Assembly: GCA_964390545.1 (NCBI GenBank)
Contig: CAYMJV010000042.1
Span: 1 to 27,398, forward strand
DNA: 27,398 nucleotides
DNA from: CAYMJV01 sp964390545
GTDB lineage: Bacteria; Desulfobacterota; BSN033; UBA1163
Reading direction: 5' to 3'
Of the stretch, positions 8,226 to 16,488 are shown in pieces; position 1 is the first letter of the stretch; each line of letters opens with the position of its first letter. The notes under the pieces are model-generated. The model searched no databases, had not been told where the DNA came from, and was given only the letters and a program-made list of their open reading frames with translations. The position numbers and the translations under genes were made by a program.

Positions 8226-8286
8226 GATTTTTCAAACAAGGTCACAGGACAAACAAAGCATTTCCTCAATCTTAGGTTGCCAAAAA

Positions 8287-8318
8287 AGTGGGTTGCAGCG
8301 GCGGATCCCACTCATTTC
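8287..8318. terminator. Weak hairpin, possible terminator after FKBP gene
   Basis: AGTGGG at 8287-8292 and CCCACT at 8307-8312 form a six-base stem with a 14-base loop. A run of six A's lies before it and a loose T-rich stretch (CATTTCTTC) after it. Stem and T-tract are too weak for a confident intrinsic terminator. The A-run would serve as a T-tract only for minus-strand transcription. Confidence 0.3.
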
Positions 8319-8400
8319 TTCACTCCGTCTCTAGCCCTGATATTCGTAAGAAAGCCTACCCCCAAACCATGGAACATCATGGACTGAGAACAAAGAGACT

Positions 8401-9753
8401 ATGAAGCAGAACGTGATGAAGTTTCTCTCAAAACTGAGCCCAGAGGATCTCAGGGACACCCTCTCCCGCAGCTGGTCGCTTAGCTGGCCCTTGACCTTGA
8501 TCATGTTTTTTGAGTTCCTAATCGGACTGACGGATGTTTATATCGCGGGGAAAGTGGGGAAGGAGGTTCAGGCGGCCTACGGTTTTGTGATTCAGCTCTA
8601 TTTCATCTTTATTGTGATTGGCAATGCCCTCACGGTAGGGACGGTCTCCGTCGTCTCGAGGCTGTTTGCCTCAGGGAAGGAAGACGAACTCCATCGAGTG
8701 ATCTTCTCTTCTCTTGTCGCAGCTGCCGTGATTGGAATCGTCTTCGTCCTCGGAGGGCTCTTCCTCACACCCCCGATCCTAAGTCTTCTGAGCCTTCCCG
8801 GAGAGCTGAAACCACTTGTCCTGCCCTTCATAAGGATTTATGCCATCGGTCTGTTCTTCCACTATCTTCTCATTAATAGTAATGGAATTTTGAGATCTTG
8901 TAATCAGATAAAAAAATCATTGATGACCATGACCCTTGTATGCGTCCTCAACATCGCCCTCAATTTCATTTACGTGTTTAAGACGCCTCTCGGTTTCAGG
9001 GGCATTGCCTTGGCGACGGCCTCCAGTGTTTTCATTGGAAGCCTGATCAATTTGATCTGGGTCAAAAGGTTGATCCATTCAACGAAAAGCTTCGCTTGGG
9101 ATCCTGTAAGAAGGGTCCTCCGCATTGGATGGCCCATCGGAGTACTCCAGGCCTTATGGCAACTTGCCTCAATGGTTCTCTTCTTGATTTTAAGTGCCCT
9201 GCCCGAGAAAAGGGTGGAGACGCTGGCTGCCCTGACGGCGGGTTTGAGAATCGAATCTGTGATCTATCTTCCTGCCTTTGCCTTTAATATGGCCAGTGCT
9301 GTGGTCGTCGGGAATTTCTTGGGAGAGAAGAAAGAGAAAGATGCATTCCGAGGCGGGATCGTAACGGCCCTGATAGGGGTGGCAATGGTGATTATGATGG
9401 TCATCGCGGTAATCCTGAATGCTCGGTGGATTGCCTCGGCCCTGTCGCCTGATGAGAGGGTCGTCCAGGAATGCGTTAAGTATATCTATATCAGCATGGT
9501 TAGTGAGCCTTTCATGGCCTGGGGGGTGATCCTCGGGGGAGGTTTAAGTGGAGCCGGGGATACAAAAAGTGTTATGACAAGGGTGGCCCTCAGCCTATGG
9601 TTAGTGAGAATCCCCCTCAGTTATCTCTTTGTTGTGATCCTCGGGTTTGGAGCCGTTTCGGTGTGGTGGTCCATGAATCTCTCCCAGTTGCTCCAGGCTT
9701 TTCTCATCACGAAGAGATATCTAACTGGAAAGTGGTTGCAGCCAATCCGTTAA
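8401..9753 (+). CDS. MATE family efflux transporter
   Basis: A 450-residue membrane protein with about 12 transmembrane segments in two homologous halves, as in MATE cation/drug antiporters. Typical stretches are the N-terminal SWPLTLIMFFEFLIGLTDVYIAGKVG, the GIALATASSVFIGSLINLIW segment, and VILGGGLSGAGDTKSVMTRVALSLW in the second half. It would export organic cations or other small molecules using an ion gradient; the substrate is unknown. The ATG at 8401 has only a weak purine-rich site upstream. Its stop is 86 bases before ftsE, so it may be co-transcribed with the division cluster, but no functional link is implied. Confidence 0.9.
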   Translation: MKQNVMKFLSKLSPEDLRDTLSRSWSLSWPLTLIMFFEFLIGLTDVYIAGKVGKEVQAAYGFVIQLYFIFIVIGNALTVGTVSVVSRLFASGKEDELHRVIFSSLVAAAVIGIVFVLGGLFLTPPILSLLSLPGELKPLVLPFIRIYAIGLFFHYLLINSNGILRSCNQIKKSLMTMTLVCVLNIALNFIYVFKTPLGFRGIALATASSVFIGSLINLIWVKRLIHSTKSFAWDPVRRVLRIGWPIGVLQALWQLASMVLFLILSALPEKRVETLAALTAGLRIESVIYLPAFAFNMASAVVVGNFLGEKKEKDAFRGGIVTALIGVAMVIMMVIAVILNARWIASALSPDERVVQECVKYIYISMVSEPFMAWGVILGGGLSGAGDTKSVMTRVALSLWLVRIPLSYLFVVILGFGAVSVWWSMNLSQLLQAFLITKRYLTGKWLQPIR

Positions 9754-9819
9754 ACCGTAGTGGGTTTCGTCCCCGAGAATGCCTTAACCCCTTCATTTTC
9801 TTGAAAAAAAAAGGAGTTC

Positions 9820-9843
9820 ATGTTAGTTTCTATTTCAATATGA
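9820..9843 (+). CDS. Possible 7-codon leader peptide coupled to ftsE
   Basis: A tiny frame, ATG at 9820 encoding MLVSISI, ends in a TGA at 9841-9843 that overlaps the ftsE ATG (9840-9842). AAAAAGGAG ends three bases before the tiny ATG, while ftsE itself has no ribosome binding site at normal distance. This suggests translational coupling through a mini-ORF. The three-base spacing is shorter than ideal, so it remains a hypothesis. Confidence 0.35.
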   Translation: MLVSISI

Positions 9844-10502
9844 TTCAGTTGACCCATGTCTCTAAGACCTATCCGAGCCAGATTTCTGCCCTTTCTGATC
9901 TCACCTTGGAAATTTCAGCCGGAGAATTCGCCTTCCTCACAGGACCCAGTGGTTCGGGGAAAACGACCCTGCTCCGCATTCTGTACTGTGCAGAGAGGCC
10001 AACGAGTGGAGAGGTGATCGTCAACGGAATCCACATCACCCAGAAGGGTTTCCGAAAAATCTATCAATTGCGGAGGACGATGGGAATTGTTTTCCAGGAT
10101 TTTAAGCTCCTTCGAGATCGCACCGTGGGCGAGAATATTGCCTTCGCCCTGGAAGTGACGGGTCATTCCTCTAAAGAGGTTAGAAAGAAGGTGTCGGAGA
10201 TCCTGAACCGGGTAGGCCTTCAGGCGAGGGAGGAAGATTCGGTCCTCTCTCTTTCAGCGGGAGAACAGCAGCGGGTAGCCATCGCCCGGGCCCTGGTGAA
10301 CGATCCCCCTCTCCTTTTGGCCGACGAGCCGACGGGAAACCTGGATGACCCGATGACAGGTGACGTGATGCAGATCCTCGCCCATCTCCATCACCGGGGA
10401 ACCACCGTCGTTTTCGCGACCCATGACACCGATTTGATCCTGCGCTATCCTTATCGAGTCATCCATCTGCGTGGTGGGAGAAGGGTGGAGAGTTCCGCCT
10501 AG
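9840..10502 (+). CDS. ftsE: Cell division ATP-binding protein FtsE
   Basis: A 220-residue ABC-type ATPase with Walker A GPSGSGKT at residues 35-42, a Q-loop (MGIVFQDFKLL), the signature LSAGEQQRVAIARAL, Walker B LLLADEPTGNLD and the H-loop ATHD. The N-terminus MIQLTHVSKTYP is the standard FtsE start, so the ATG at 9840 is chosen over a longer frame running back into the MATE gene. FtsE pairs with membrane protein FtsX, encoded 21 bases downstream. ATP hydrolysis there controls a periplasmic murein-hydrolase activator of the EnvC type, encoded next. Translation may be coupled to a short leader at 9820. Confidence 0.95.
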   Translation: MIQLTHVSKTYPSQISALSDLTLEISAGEFAFLTGPSGSGKTTLLRILYCAERPTSGEVIVNGIHITQKGFRKIYQLRRTMGIVFQDFKLLRDRTVGENIAFALEVTGHSSKEVRKKVSEILNRVGLQAREEDSVLSLSAGEQQRVAIARALVNDPPLLLADEPTGNLDDPMTGDVMQILAHLHHRGTTVVFATHDTDLILRYPYRVIHLRGGRRVESSA

Positions 10503-10523
10503 GGATGGAGTAGAGGGAAGCAG

Positions 10524-11444
10524 ATGCTCTTCTTTCTCCGTTTTGTGATGCGACGGGCGTTCCAGAATATGAAGGGAAACCTCCTGCCTAATCTGACGAC
10601 CATCGCCATCATCGGAATCTCCATGCTCATCTTCTCCTCCTTCTCCCTCATCGCCTTTAACCTCACCTCCTTTCTCAAAGCCTGGGAGGAGAAGATCGAA
10701 ATCATCGCCTATTTGAAAAAAGGGGTTGCTTTAAGCGATGTGGAAGGGCTATTAAAGAAAATCCGCCGATTCGAGGGGGTAGAGGCAGTGAAATATGTTT
10801 CCTCTTATGATGCGATGGCCTTTATGGAAATGAAGTTGGGCCATCAGAAAAATCTTCTCGATGGGATTCAGCCCGGAATCCTTCCTTCTTCTTTTGAGAT
10901 CCGTTTGATAAAGGATTTCCGGAATACCAATAGCATGAAAGGGATCGTCACCCAACTGAGACAACTTCCGCAGATCGATGAGATCCAATATGGCCAGGAA
11001 TGGGTGGAGACCTTTCTCACCCTCGCGCATCTGTTCCGCATCACCCAGTGGGTCTTGGGAGGGCTCCTCCTCATGGGGATCATCTTCATCACGTTCAATA
11101 CGCTTCAGCTGACCATTTCCTCCCGGAAAGAAGAAATCGAGATCATGCATATTTTGGGTGCCAGCCCGTCCTTCATTCAGGTCCCTTTCTATATTGAAGG
11201 GCTTATCCAGGGGCTTGTCGGAACGGGTCTAGCGATTTTTTTCCTGTTCTATCTTCACTACGAGGTCTTGCTCTACAAAGTCTTTTTTCTCTACATCACT
11301 CCCTCGATGAAAGAGTGGTTGGCGGGGGTCCCCATCCTCTTCTTGCCTCCTGAAAGAATCGTCCTGGTGATCCTCGGGGGAATGGTGCTTGGGTTTTTTG
11401 GGAGTTTTGCAGCCTCGATGAGGTTCCTGAAGTATCGGGTGTAA
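10524..11444 (+). CDS. ftsX: Cell division protein FtsX
   Basis: A 306-residue membrane protein with the FtsX plan: a cytoplasmic N-terminus, a first transmembrane helix (ISMLIFSSFSLIAFNLTSF), a large periplasmic loop (about residues 50-165, starting EKIEIIAYLKKGV), and three more helices with a conserved cytoplasmic stretch (SRKEEIEIMHILGASPSFI). The periplasmic loop is the docking site for EnvC-type activators. GAGGGAAG precedes the ATG. It sits between ftsE and the EnvC-like gene, with only 7 bases to the latter, indicating one operon. Confidence 0.93.
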   Translation: MLFFLRFVMRRAFQNMKGNLLPNLTTIAIIGISMLIFSSFSLIAFNLTSFLKAWEEKIEIIAYLKKGVALSDVEGLLKKIRRFEGVEAVKYVSSYDAMAFMEMKLGHQKNLLDGIQPGILPSSFEIRLIKDFRNTNSMKGIVTQLRQLPQIDEIQYGQEWVETFLTLAHLFRITQWVLGGLLLMGIIFITFNTLQLTISSRKEEIEIMHILGASPSFIQVPFYIEGLIQGLVGTGLAIFFLFYLHYEVLLYKVFFLYITPSMKEWLAGVPILFLPPERIVLVILGGMVLGFFGSFAASMRFLKYRV

Positions 11445-11451
11445 GCGCTTC

Positions 11452-12654
11452 ATGAAGCATTGGACACTTCTTCTGATCGGATGGGTCTTGTTGGGGTGGG
11501 GCTTTCCCACCGGGCCAACTTCTCTTTGGGCCGCTCGGCCGGAGCAGATTGAGAAGGATTTGACCCAGAAGAGAAAGGATCTGAAAGAGATTCGGAAGGA
11601 ACTCACCACCACTCGGGAAAAGGAGAAAAAGATACAGAAGAAAGAATCCTCTATTCTCGAAAGCCTCGATCAAATTGAAACGGAACTCTACCAGAAGGAG
11701 AAAGAATTAAGACAGATGGAATCCCAATTGGGCCAGACAAAATGGAGGCTTCAACAGGCAAAGCAACAAATCCAGGCCTTTAATCAAGGGATGGATCGAA
11801 CACGAGGAGATCTCTCCTCGAGATTGGTCGCCCTCTATAAGATGGGAAGGAGACCCCCAGAGGTATTTCTGCTCACTTCTGAATCCTATCTCGATCTCTT
11901 AAAGGTCGATAAATATTTAAGAGTCGTCATCGATTCCGACGCCCGCCTGGTAAGCACCTTTCGAAATCAGGTCTCCTTGAAGGAGAAATATCACGACGAG
12001 CTGACCGAGGATCAGGTCCAGTGGCAGCGAAGTATCTCTGAAGTGGAGAGAAAGAAGGAGGAGATTAATAGGGCGAGGGGGGCGAAGCGGGCTCTGTTGA
12101 AATCCATTCAAAGCCAGAAAGCCACCACTCAGAAACTCATCGGTGAATTGGAAGGCCGGGCCAATGAGCTTCACACGCTCATCGAAAAATTGGAACGAGA
12201 GAAAAGCCTTCTGGCCTACAAACCCGTCAAACCCGATTCGCCTAAGGGGAAGCTCCTTCCCCCTATTCAAGGAAGCATGATCAGCGAGTTCAAGGAGAGG
12301 GGACAGAATGGGATTGAAATCAGAGCTCCCATGGACGCTGAGGTCCGGGCAATCCTTCCCGGGAAAGTCCTTTATGCAGATTGGTTTAGAGGTTTTGGAA
12401 ATATGGTGATTATTGATCATGGCGATCACACCTTCACGGTTTCCGCTTACTGTTCTCAACTGTTAAAAAAGGAGGGAGACACGGTTTCTCAAGGGGAGAC
12501 CATCGCCCGGGTCGGGAGCGCTGGGTCCTTGAAAGGTCCTTGCCTCTATTTCGAAATTCGCCATCGAGGGAAACCTCAGAACCCTATGGATTGGATCTTA
12601 AATCCAGAGAAAGCTGTGTCCCTCCACGAGGAGCCAAGAAGAGGGAAGAAATAA
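11452..12654 (+). CDS. EnvC-like murein hydrolase activator (degenerate LytM/M23 domain)
   Basis: A 400-residue exported protein. It has a signal peptide (hydrophobic stretch LLLIGWVLLGWGF), a long coiled coil at about 30-265 rich in K/E/Q, and a C-terminal LytM/M23 domain at about 285-390. The metal ligands of active M23 peptidases are lost: the first motif reads NGIEIRAP without the His, and the final HxH region reads AYCSQL and LYFEIR. As in E. coli EnvC, it should therefore bind and activate amidases rather than cut peptidoglycan itself. The coiled coil is expected to contact the FtsX periplasmic loop. Its gene follows ftsX at 7 bases and lacks a clear ribosome binding site, suggesting coupling. 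Confidence 0.88.
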   Translation: MKHWTLLLIGWVLLGWGFPTGPTSLWAARPEQIEKDLTQKRKDLKEIRKELTTTREKEKKIQKKESSILESLDQIETELYQKEKELRQMESQLGQTKWRLQQAKQQIQAFNQGMDRTRGDLSSRLVALYKMGRRPPEVFLLTSESYLDLLKVDKYLRVVIDSDARLVSTFRNQVSLKEKYHDELTEDQVQWQRSISEVERKKEEINRARGAKRALLKSIQSQKATTQKLIGELEGRANELHTLIEKLEREKSLLAYKPVKPDSPKGKLLPPIQGSMISEFKERGQNGIEIRAPMDAEVRAILPGKVLYADWFRGFGNMVIIDHGDHTFTVSAYCSQLLKKEGDTVSQGETIARVGSAGSLKGPCLYFEIRHRGKPQNPMDWILNPEKAVSLHEEPRRGKK

Positions 12655-12755
12655 GGTGGCAAAAATCTCGCATTCAAAACAGATTAGAGGTATAATTAGT
12701 CGTTGTTTGACTGCGGCAAACCCTGGGAATCAGGAGATCCGTAAAGGAGGATCGT

Positions 12756-14072
12756 ATGGATAAAGGCAAAGGAATGGGGAATGTCAAGATCATTTTAGTC
12801 ATCCTGCTGGTCTTTGGTCTTGGAATTTCGATTGGATTGAGCCGATCCCCTAAGGTTTCAGCCCTCTCCACCGATGTCTATGAGGACTTGAAGATCTTCA
12901 CCGATGTCCTCGGTCTGCTTCAAAAGGAGTATGTGGAGGAGACGAATTCGAAGGACTTGGTCTATGGAGCGGTCAAAGGGATGGTGGAGACCCTCGACCC
13001 CCATTCTGCCTTCATGCCTCCCAGTGTGTATAAGGAGATGCAGGAAGAGACCAAGGGGCGCTTTGAGGGATTAGGGATCGAGATCACCTTAAAAGAGGGT
13101 GTCCTCACGGTTGTCTCACCCATTGAAGATACGCCCGCCTTCCGAGCAGGAATCCAAGCAGGGGACCAAATCCTGAAGATCGACGGAGAGTCGACGAAAA
13201 ATTTGACGCTCATGGATAGCGTGAAACGATTAAGGGGACCCCGGGGGACCAAGGTGACGATCACCATCATGAGGGAAGGACTTTCCAAACCCAAGGAATT
13301 TACCCTGACCCGAGATGTCATTCCCATCCGGAGTGTCCGCTATGAATTGATGGAGAAACAGTATGGCTATATTCGCCTCTCCCAATTCCAAGAAAAGACA
13401 GAGAGCGAATTTGATAAAGCCATCAACGCCTTGGAGAGTGAGAGCAAAGGAGCGATCAAGGGACTGATCCTCGATCTTCGGAACAATCCTGGAGGTCTTC
13501 TGGATCAAGCGGTTAAGGTATCTGACCGCTTTATCGAGTCGGGTCTCATCGTCTCCATGGAGGGAAGAAGAGAAGACCAGAAGATGAAATTTTATGCCCA
13601 TCCTCAAGGCACGATCGCCGGTTATCCTCTGGTCGTCCTGGTGAATGGTGGGAGCGCGAGTGCGTCGGAGATCGTTGCCGGAGCCATTCAGGACCATGGG
13701 CGGGGCATTCTGGTGGGAACCCAGACTTTCGGAAAAGGATCAGTACAGACTATCTTTCCCCTGAAAGATGGGTCAGGACTGAGGCTGACTACAGCCAGGT
13801 ATTTCACCCCCAACGGCCGTTCCATCCAGGCCAAAGGGATCCTCCCTGATATCATTGTGAAGCCTGCCTTACCTGAAGAAGAGAAGGTCGTCCCTTCTCC
13901 CAAACCGCCCACAGAGAAGGATCTGGAGAGACATCTGACCGATAACAAGGAGAAGGAGCAAACCAAGAAGGAGGAGGTCAAGGAAAAGAAGCCGAGCGAT
14001 CCGCAACTAGAACGGGCTCTGGATCTCCTCAAGAGCTGGGAGATTTTTAAAAGCACCGTTAAAGGGAAATAA
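12756..14072 (+). CDS. C-terminal processing peptidase, S41 family (CtpA-like)
   Basis: A 438-residue serine protease anchored by an N-terminal hydrophobic segment (IILVILLVFGLGISIGL). A PDZ domain (about 95-175, with GLGIEITLKEGVLTVVSPIEDTPAFRAGI) precedes the S41 catalytic domain. The Ser/Lys dyad is visible as S302 in GGSASASE and K327 in TFGKGSVQT, 25 residues apart as in the family. The C-terminal tail is Lys/Glu-rich. Such periplasmic proteases degrade or process envelope and peptidoglycan hydrolase regulators. AAAGGAGG precedes the ATG. A TATAAT at 12691-12696 in the 101-base gap may belong to a promoter, but no good -35 is seen. Its stop overlaps the next start by one base. Confidence 0.93.
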   Translation: MDKGKGMGNVKIILVILLVFGLGISIGLSRSPKVSALSTDVYEDLKIFTDVLGLLQKEYVEETNSKDLVYGAVKGMVETLDPHSAFMPPSVYKEMQEETKGRFEGLGIEITLKEGVLTVVSPIEDTPAFRAGIQAGDQILKIDGESTKNLTLMDSVKRLRGPRGTKVTITIMREGLSKPKEFTLTRDVIPIRSVRYELMEKQYGYIRLSQFQEKTESEFDKAINALESESKGAIKGLILDLRNNPGGLLDQAVKVSDRFIESGLIVSMEGRREDQKMKFYAHPQGTIAGYPLVVLVNGGSASASEIVAGAIQDHGRGILVGTQTFGKGSVQTIFPLKDGSGLRLTTARYFTPNGRSIQAKGILPDIIVKPALPEEEKVVPSPKPPTEKDLERHLTDNKEKEQTKKEEVKEKKPSDPQLERALDLLKSWEIFKSTVKGK

Positions 14073-15211
14073 TGGCAAGAGGACAGCGTTCGAAAAGGGG
14101 AGGAGGTCGACCCTGGATAGGTTACCTTCTCTCCTTTCTTTTTGGATGTCTACTGGCCCTTTTGGGCACCCTCTATCTCACCGAAGAAAGGCCTCTCTCA
14201 AAAGAGGCCTTTTCTCAGAAAACCTTCCTTATCGATCAGATCATCCGAAGTCAATTCTATGAAATTGGCATTCTGCGAAAAGATATCTTTTTTCGACAAT
14301 CCTTATCGAAGCAAGAAGGGGCTCTTACCTGGGAAGCCTCTCTCATGAAGATCCGACTCGCCCGGAGCCTTCCTTTTTCTCTGATTGAAGAAAATCTTAA
14401 GCGGAGCCTCTCCAGACTCGGGAAGCCTATCTCCCTCCGTTCTGTCACAGGAAAGGACTCTCTCAACCTCGACATCAAGGTCCAGAACCGAATGACCCAT
14501 CAACTCACCTTCCTCTATGCCAAACCTTCATTGCCAAAAATTGCAGTCCGTCCCAAGGTCGCTATTGTAATCGATGACCTTGGCGGCGAGAATCAGATGT
14601 CTCAAGAGATCCTTCATTGGAATGTCCCTCTCACGCTCTCCATCCTCCCTTTCACTCCCTACTCCAAAGTCCTCGCTCAGCAAGCTCACCAGAGGGGGAA
14701 AGAGGTCATTCTCCATCTTCCTATGGAACCCTATGGGTATCCCCAGACGAAGCCAGGCGAGGGAGTCCTGCTTCAAGAGATGGAGGAAGAGAAACTCCTG
14801 CGCCAGCTTTCCAGGGATCTGGAGGCAGTCCCCAACATCAAAGGGGTGAGTAATCACATGGGGTCCCGACTGATGGAGGATCCTGGGAAGGTAAGGATCA
14901 TTATGAAGGAATTAAAGAGGCGAGGCCTTTTTTTCTTGGACAGCCGGACCAGCCCACAGACCATGGGTATCCAGATCGCAGAATCCATCGGCGTCAGGGC
15001 TACGGAGAGAAACCTCTTTCTTGACCATTCCCAAGACCCTGAGGAGATCAAACGGCAACTGGAGAAGCTGGCTCAACTCTCCCTTGAGACAGGAAGCGCG
15101 ATCGGAATCGGTCATCCTCATCCTTCTACGCTCAAATCCCTTAAGGAGATGATTCCACGGATGAAAGAAAAGGGAATTAAAATTGTTCCTCTCTCTTCTC
15201 TCGTGGAATAG
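14072..15211 (+). CDS. Divergent polysaccharide deacetylase family protein (YibQ-like)
   Basis: A 379-residue protein with an N-terminal membrane anchor (YLLSFLFGCLLALLGTLYL) and a C-terminal divergent polysaccharide-deacetylase domain (about 165-379). Diagnostic stretches are KVAIVIDDLGG, VPLTLSILPFTPYS, EVILHLPMEP, GVSNHMGSRLM, LFFLDSRTSP and AIGIGHPHPSTL. The fold is that of NodB-type carbohydrate esterases with altered metal motifs; the true substrate is not established. The family regularly follows envC and ctpA, as here, which points to envelope or peptidoglycan work. The start codon overlaps the ctpA stop (TAATG), so the two are translationally coupled. Confidence 0.9.
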   Translation: MARGQRSKRGGGRPWIGYLLSFLFGCLLALLGTLYLTEERPLSKEAFSQKTFLIDQIIRSQFYEIGILRKDIFFRQSLSKQEGALTWEASLMKIRLARSLPFSLIEENLKRSLSRLGKPISLRSVTGKDSLNLDIKVQNRMTHQLTFLYAKPSLPKIAVRPKVAIVIDDLGGENQMSQEILHWNVPLTLSILPFTPYSKVLAQQAHQRGKEVILHLPMEPYGYPQTKPGEGVLLQEMEEEKLLRQLSRDLEAVPNIKGVSNHMGSRLMEDPGKVRIIMKELKRRGLFFLDSRTSPQTMGIQIAESIGVRATERNLFLDHSQDPEEIKRQLEKLAQLSLETGSAIGIGHPHPSTLKSLKEMIPRMKEKGIKIVPLSSLVE

Positions 15212-15224
15212 AAAGGGTGATTAA

Positions 15225-15256
15225 TTGTAAACCTATATCTCCTGCCAAGTTGACAT
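15225..15256 (+). promoter_or_regulatory. Probable BirA operator overlapping bioF promoter
   Basis: The half-site TTGTAAACC (15225-15233) matches the known BirA half-site exactly. After 14 bases, AGTTGACAT (15248-15256) matches the inverted half GGTTTACAA at 6 of 9 positions. It also contains a perfect -35 box TTGACA (15250-15255). Placement directly before biotin genes supports repression by biotinyl-AMP-bound BirA. The -10 is unclear: TATCCC at 15273 has 17-base spacing, and TATAAC at 15280 lies just before the start codon. Confidence 0.6.
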
Positions 15257-15290
15257 TATTTGCTCCCTATGTTATCCCCTATAACCTGCC

Positions 15291-16466
15291 ATGGGGAAGA
15301 TCGACTTCATCGAGAAAGAGCTCCAATCCTTAAAAGAGAGGGATCGATATCGTCAGATTCGATGGATCGAAGAAGGCCCTTCTCCCTGGGTGAGAATGAA
15401 TGGGGGAAAAGTTCTCCTCCTCTGCTCCAATAATTATCTTGGCCTGGCCAATGATCCCAGATTAAAAGAGAAAATGCTTCGAGGGATTGAAGCATGGGGA
15501 TGTGGGTCAGGCGGTTCGAGATCGATCTCCGGAAGCCTCGCCATCCATCGTCTGCTGGAGGAACGGTTAGCCCGGTTCCACGGGTCTGAAGAGGCGCTCC
15601 TCTTCAACTCTGGATATTCGGCAAATCTCTCTCTCCTGACTGCCCTTATGGGGGAAGGGGATGTGATCTACAGTGATGAGCTCAACCATGCCAGCATCGT
15701 GGATGGATGTCGCCTCAGCAAAGCATCGATTCAAATCTATCGCCATCTCGACATGGAACATCTGGAGTCCCTCCTCAAGGAAAACCAGGAGAAGAGGAGG
15801 AAATTGATCGTCACCGATGGAATCTTCAGCATGGACGGGGATGAAGCTCCCCTTCCCGAAATGATTCAACTGGCAAAACGATACGACGCCCTGACCATGG
15901 TGGATGAAGCTCACGCCATTGGCGTCTTTGGGCCCACGGGCCGTGGCACTCTGGAACATTTCCAGCTCTCACAGGAAGTGGACATCCTCATGGGAACGTT
16001 TGGAAAAGCCCTGGGCTGCTTCGGTGCCTATATGGCGGGGAAGAAATCATTGATCGAATTCCTGATCAACACAGGAAGAGTCTTTCTCTATACGACTGCA
16101 CTTCCCCCTTCGGTATGTGCCTGTGTCTTGGCGAGCCTCGATCTCCTTGATGAGGAGCCCGAGCGGAGAGAACGGCTCTGGGAGAACGCTCATTATCTTA
16201 GGGAAGGTTTGAATCAGCTGGGTTTCGACACCATGAAAAGCCAAGCTCATATCATTCCTGTCCTCGTCGGTGAACCGAAGACCACCATGGAAATGGACCG
16301 GAGACTTCTTGAAGGCAAGGTCTTTGTCCAAGGAATTCGTCCTCCTACAGTCCCGGAAGGGAAATGTCGTTTGAGGGTGACCGTGATGGCAACCCACATT
16401 CGAGAGGATCTAGATTTTGCTTTAGAAAAATTTGAGAAGGTGGGTAAGGAGCTGGGACTCATTTGA
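15291..16466 (+). CDS. bioF: 8-amino-7-oxononanoate synthase
   Basis: A 391-residue PLP enzyme that condenses pimeloyl-ACP (or CoA) with alanine to give 8-amino-7-oxononanoate in biotin synthesis. Alpha-oxoamine synthase features include LLCSNNYLGLANDPRL, GSGGSRSISGSLAIHRLLEE, the cofactor aspartate region VDEAHAIGVFG, and the PLP lysine K239 in GTFGKALG. It could in principle be the paralogue glycine C-acetyltransferase (Kbl), but the adjacent bioA and BirA-like site favour bioF. There is no Shine-Dalgarno sequence in the 20 bases before the ATG. bioA follows after 22 bases. Confidence 0.93.
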   Translation: MGKIDFIEKELQSLKERDRYRQIRWIEEGPSPWVRMNGGKVLLLCSNNYLGLANDPRLKEKMLRGIEAWGCGSGGSRSISGSLAIHRLLEERLARFHGSEEALLFNSGYSANLSLLTALMGEGDVIYSDELNHASIVDGCRLSKASIQIYRHLDMEHLESLLKENQEKRRKLIVTDGIFSMDGDEAPLPEMIQLAKRYDALTMVDEAHAIGVFGPTGRGTLEHFQLSQEVDILMGTFGKALGCFGAYMAGKKSLIEFLINTGRVFLYTTALPPSVCACVLASLDLLDEEPERRERLWENAHYLREGLNQLGFDTMKSQAHIIPVLVGEPKTTMEMDRRLLEGKVFVQGIRPPTVPEGKCRLRVTVMATHIREDLDFALEKFEKVGKELGLI

Positions 16467-16488
16467 TCATTGGAGAGGTCTTCCTGCG

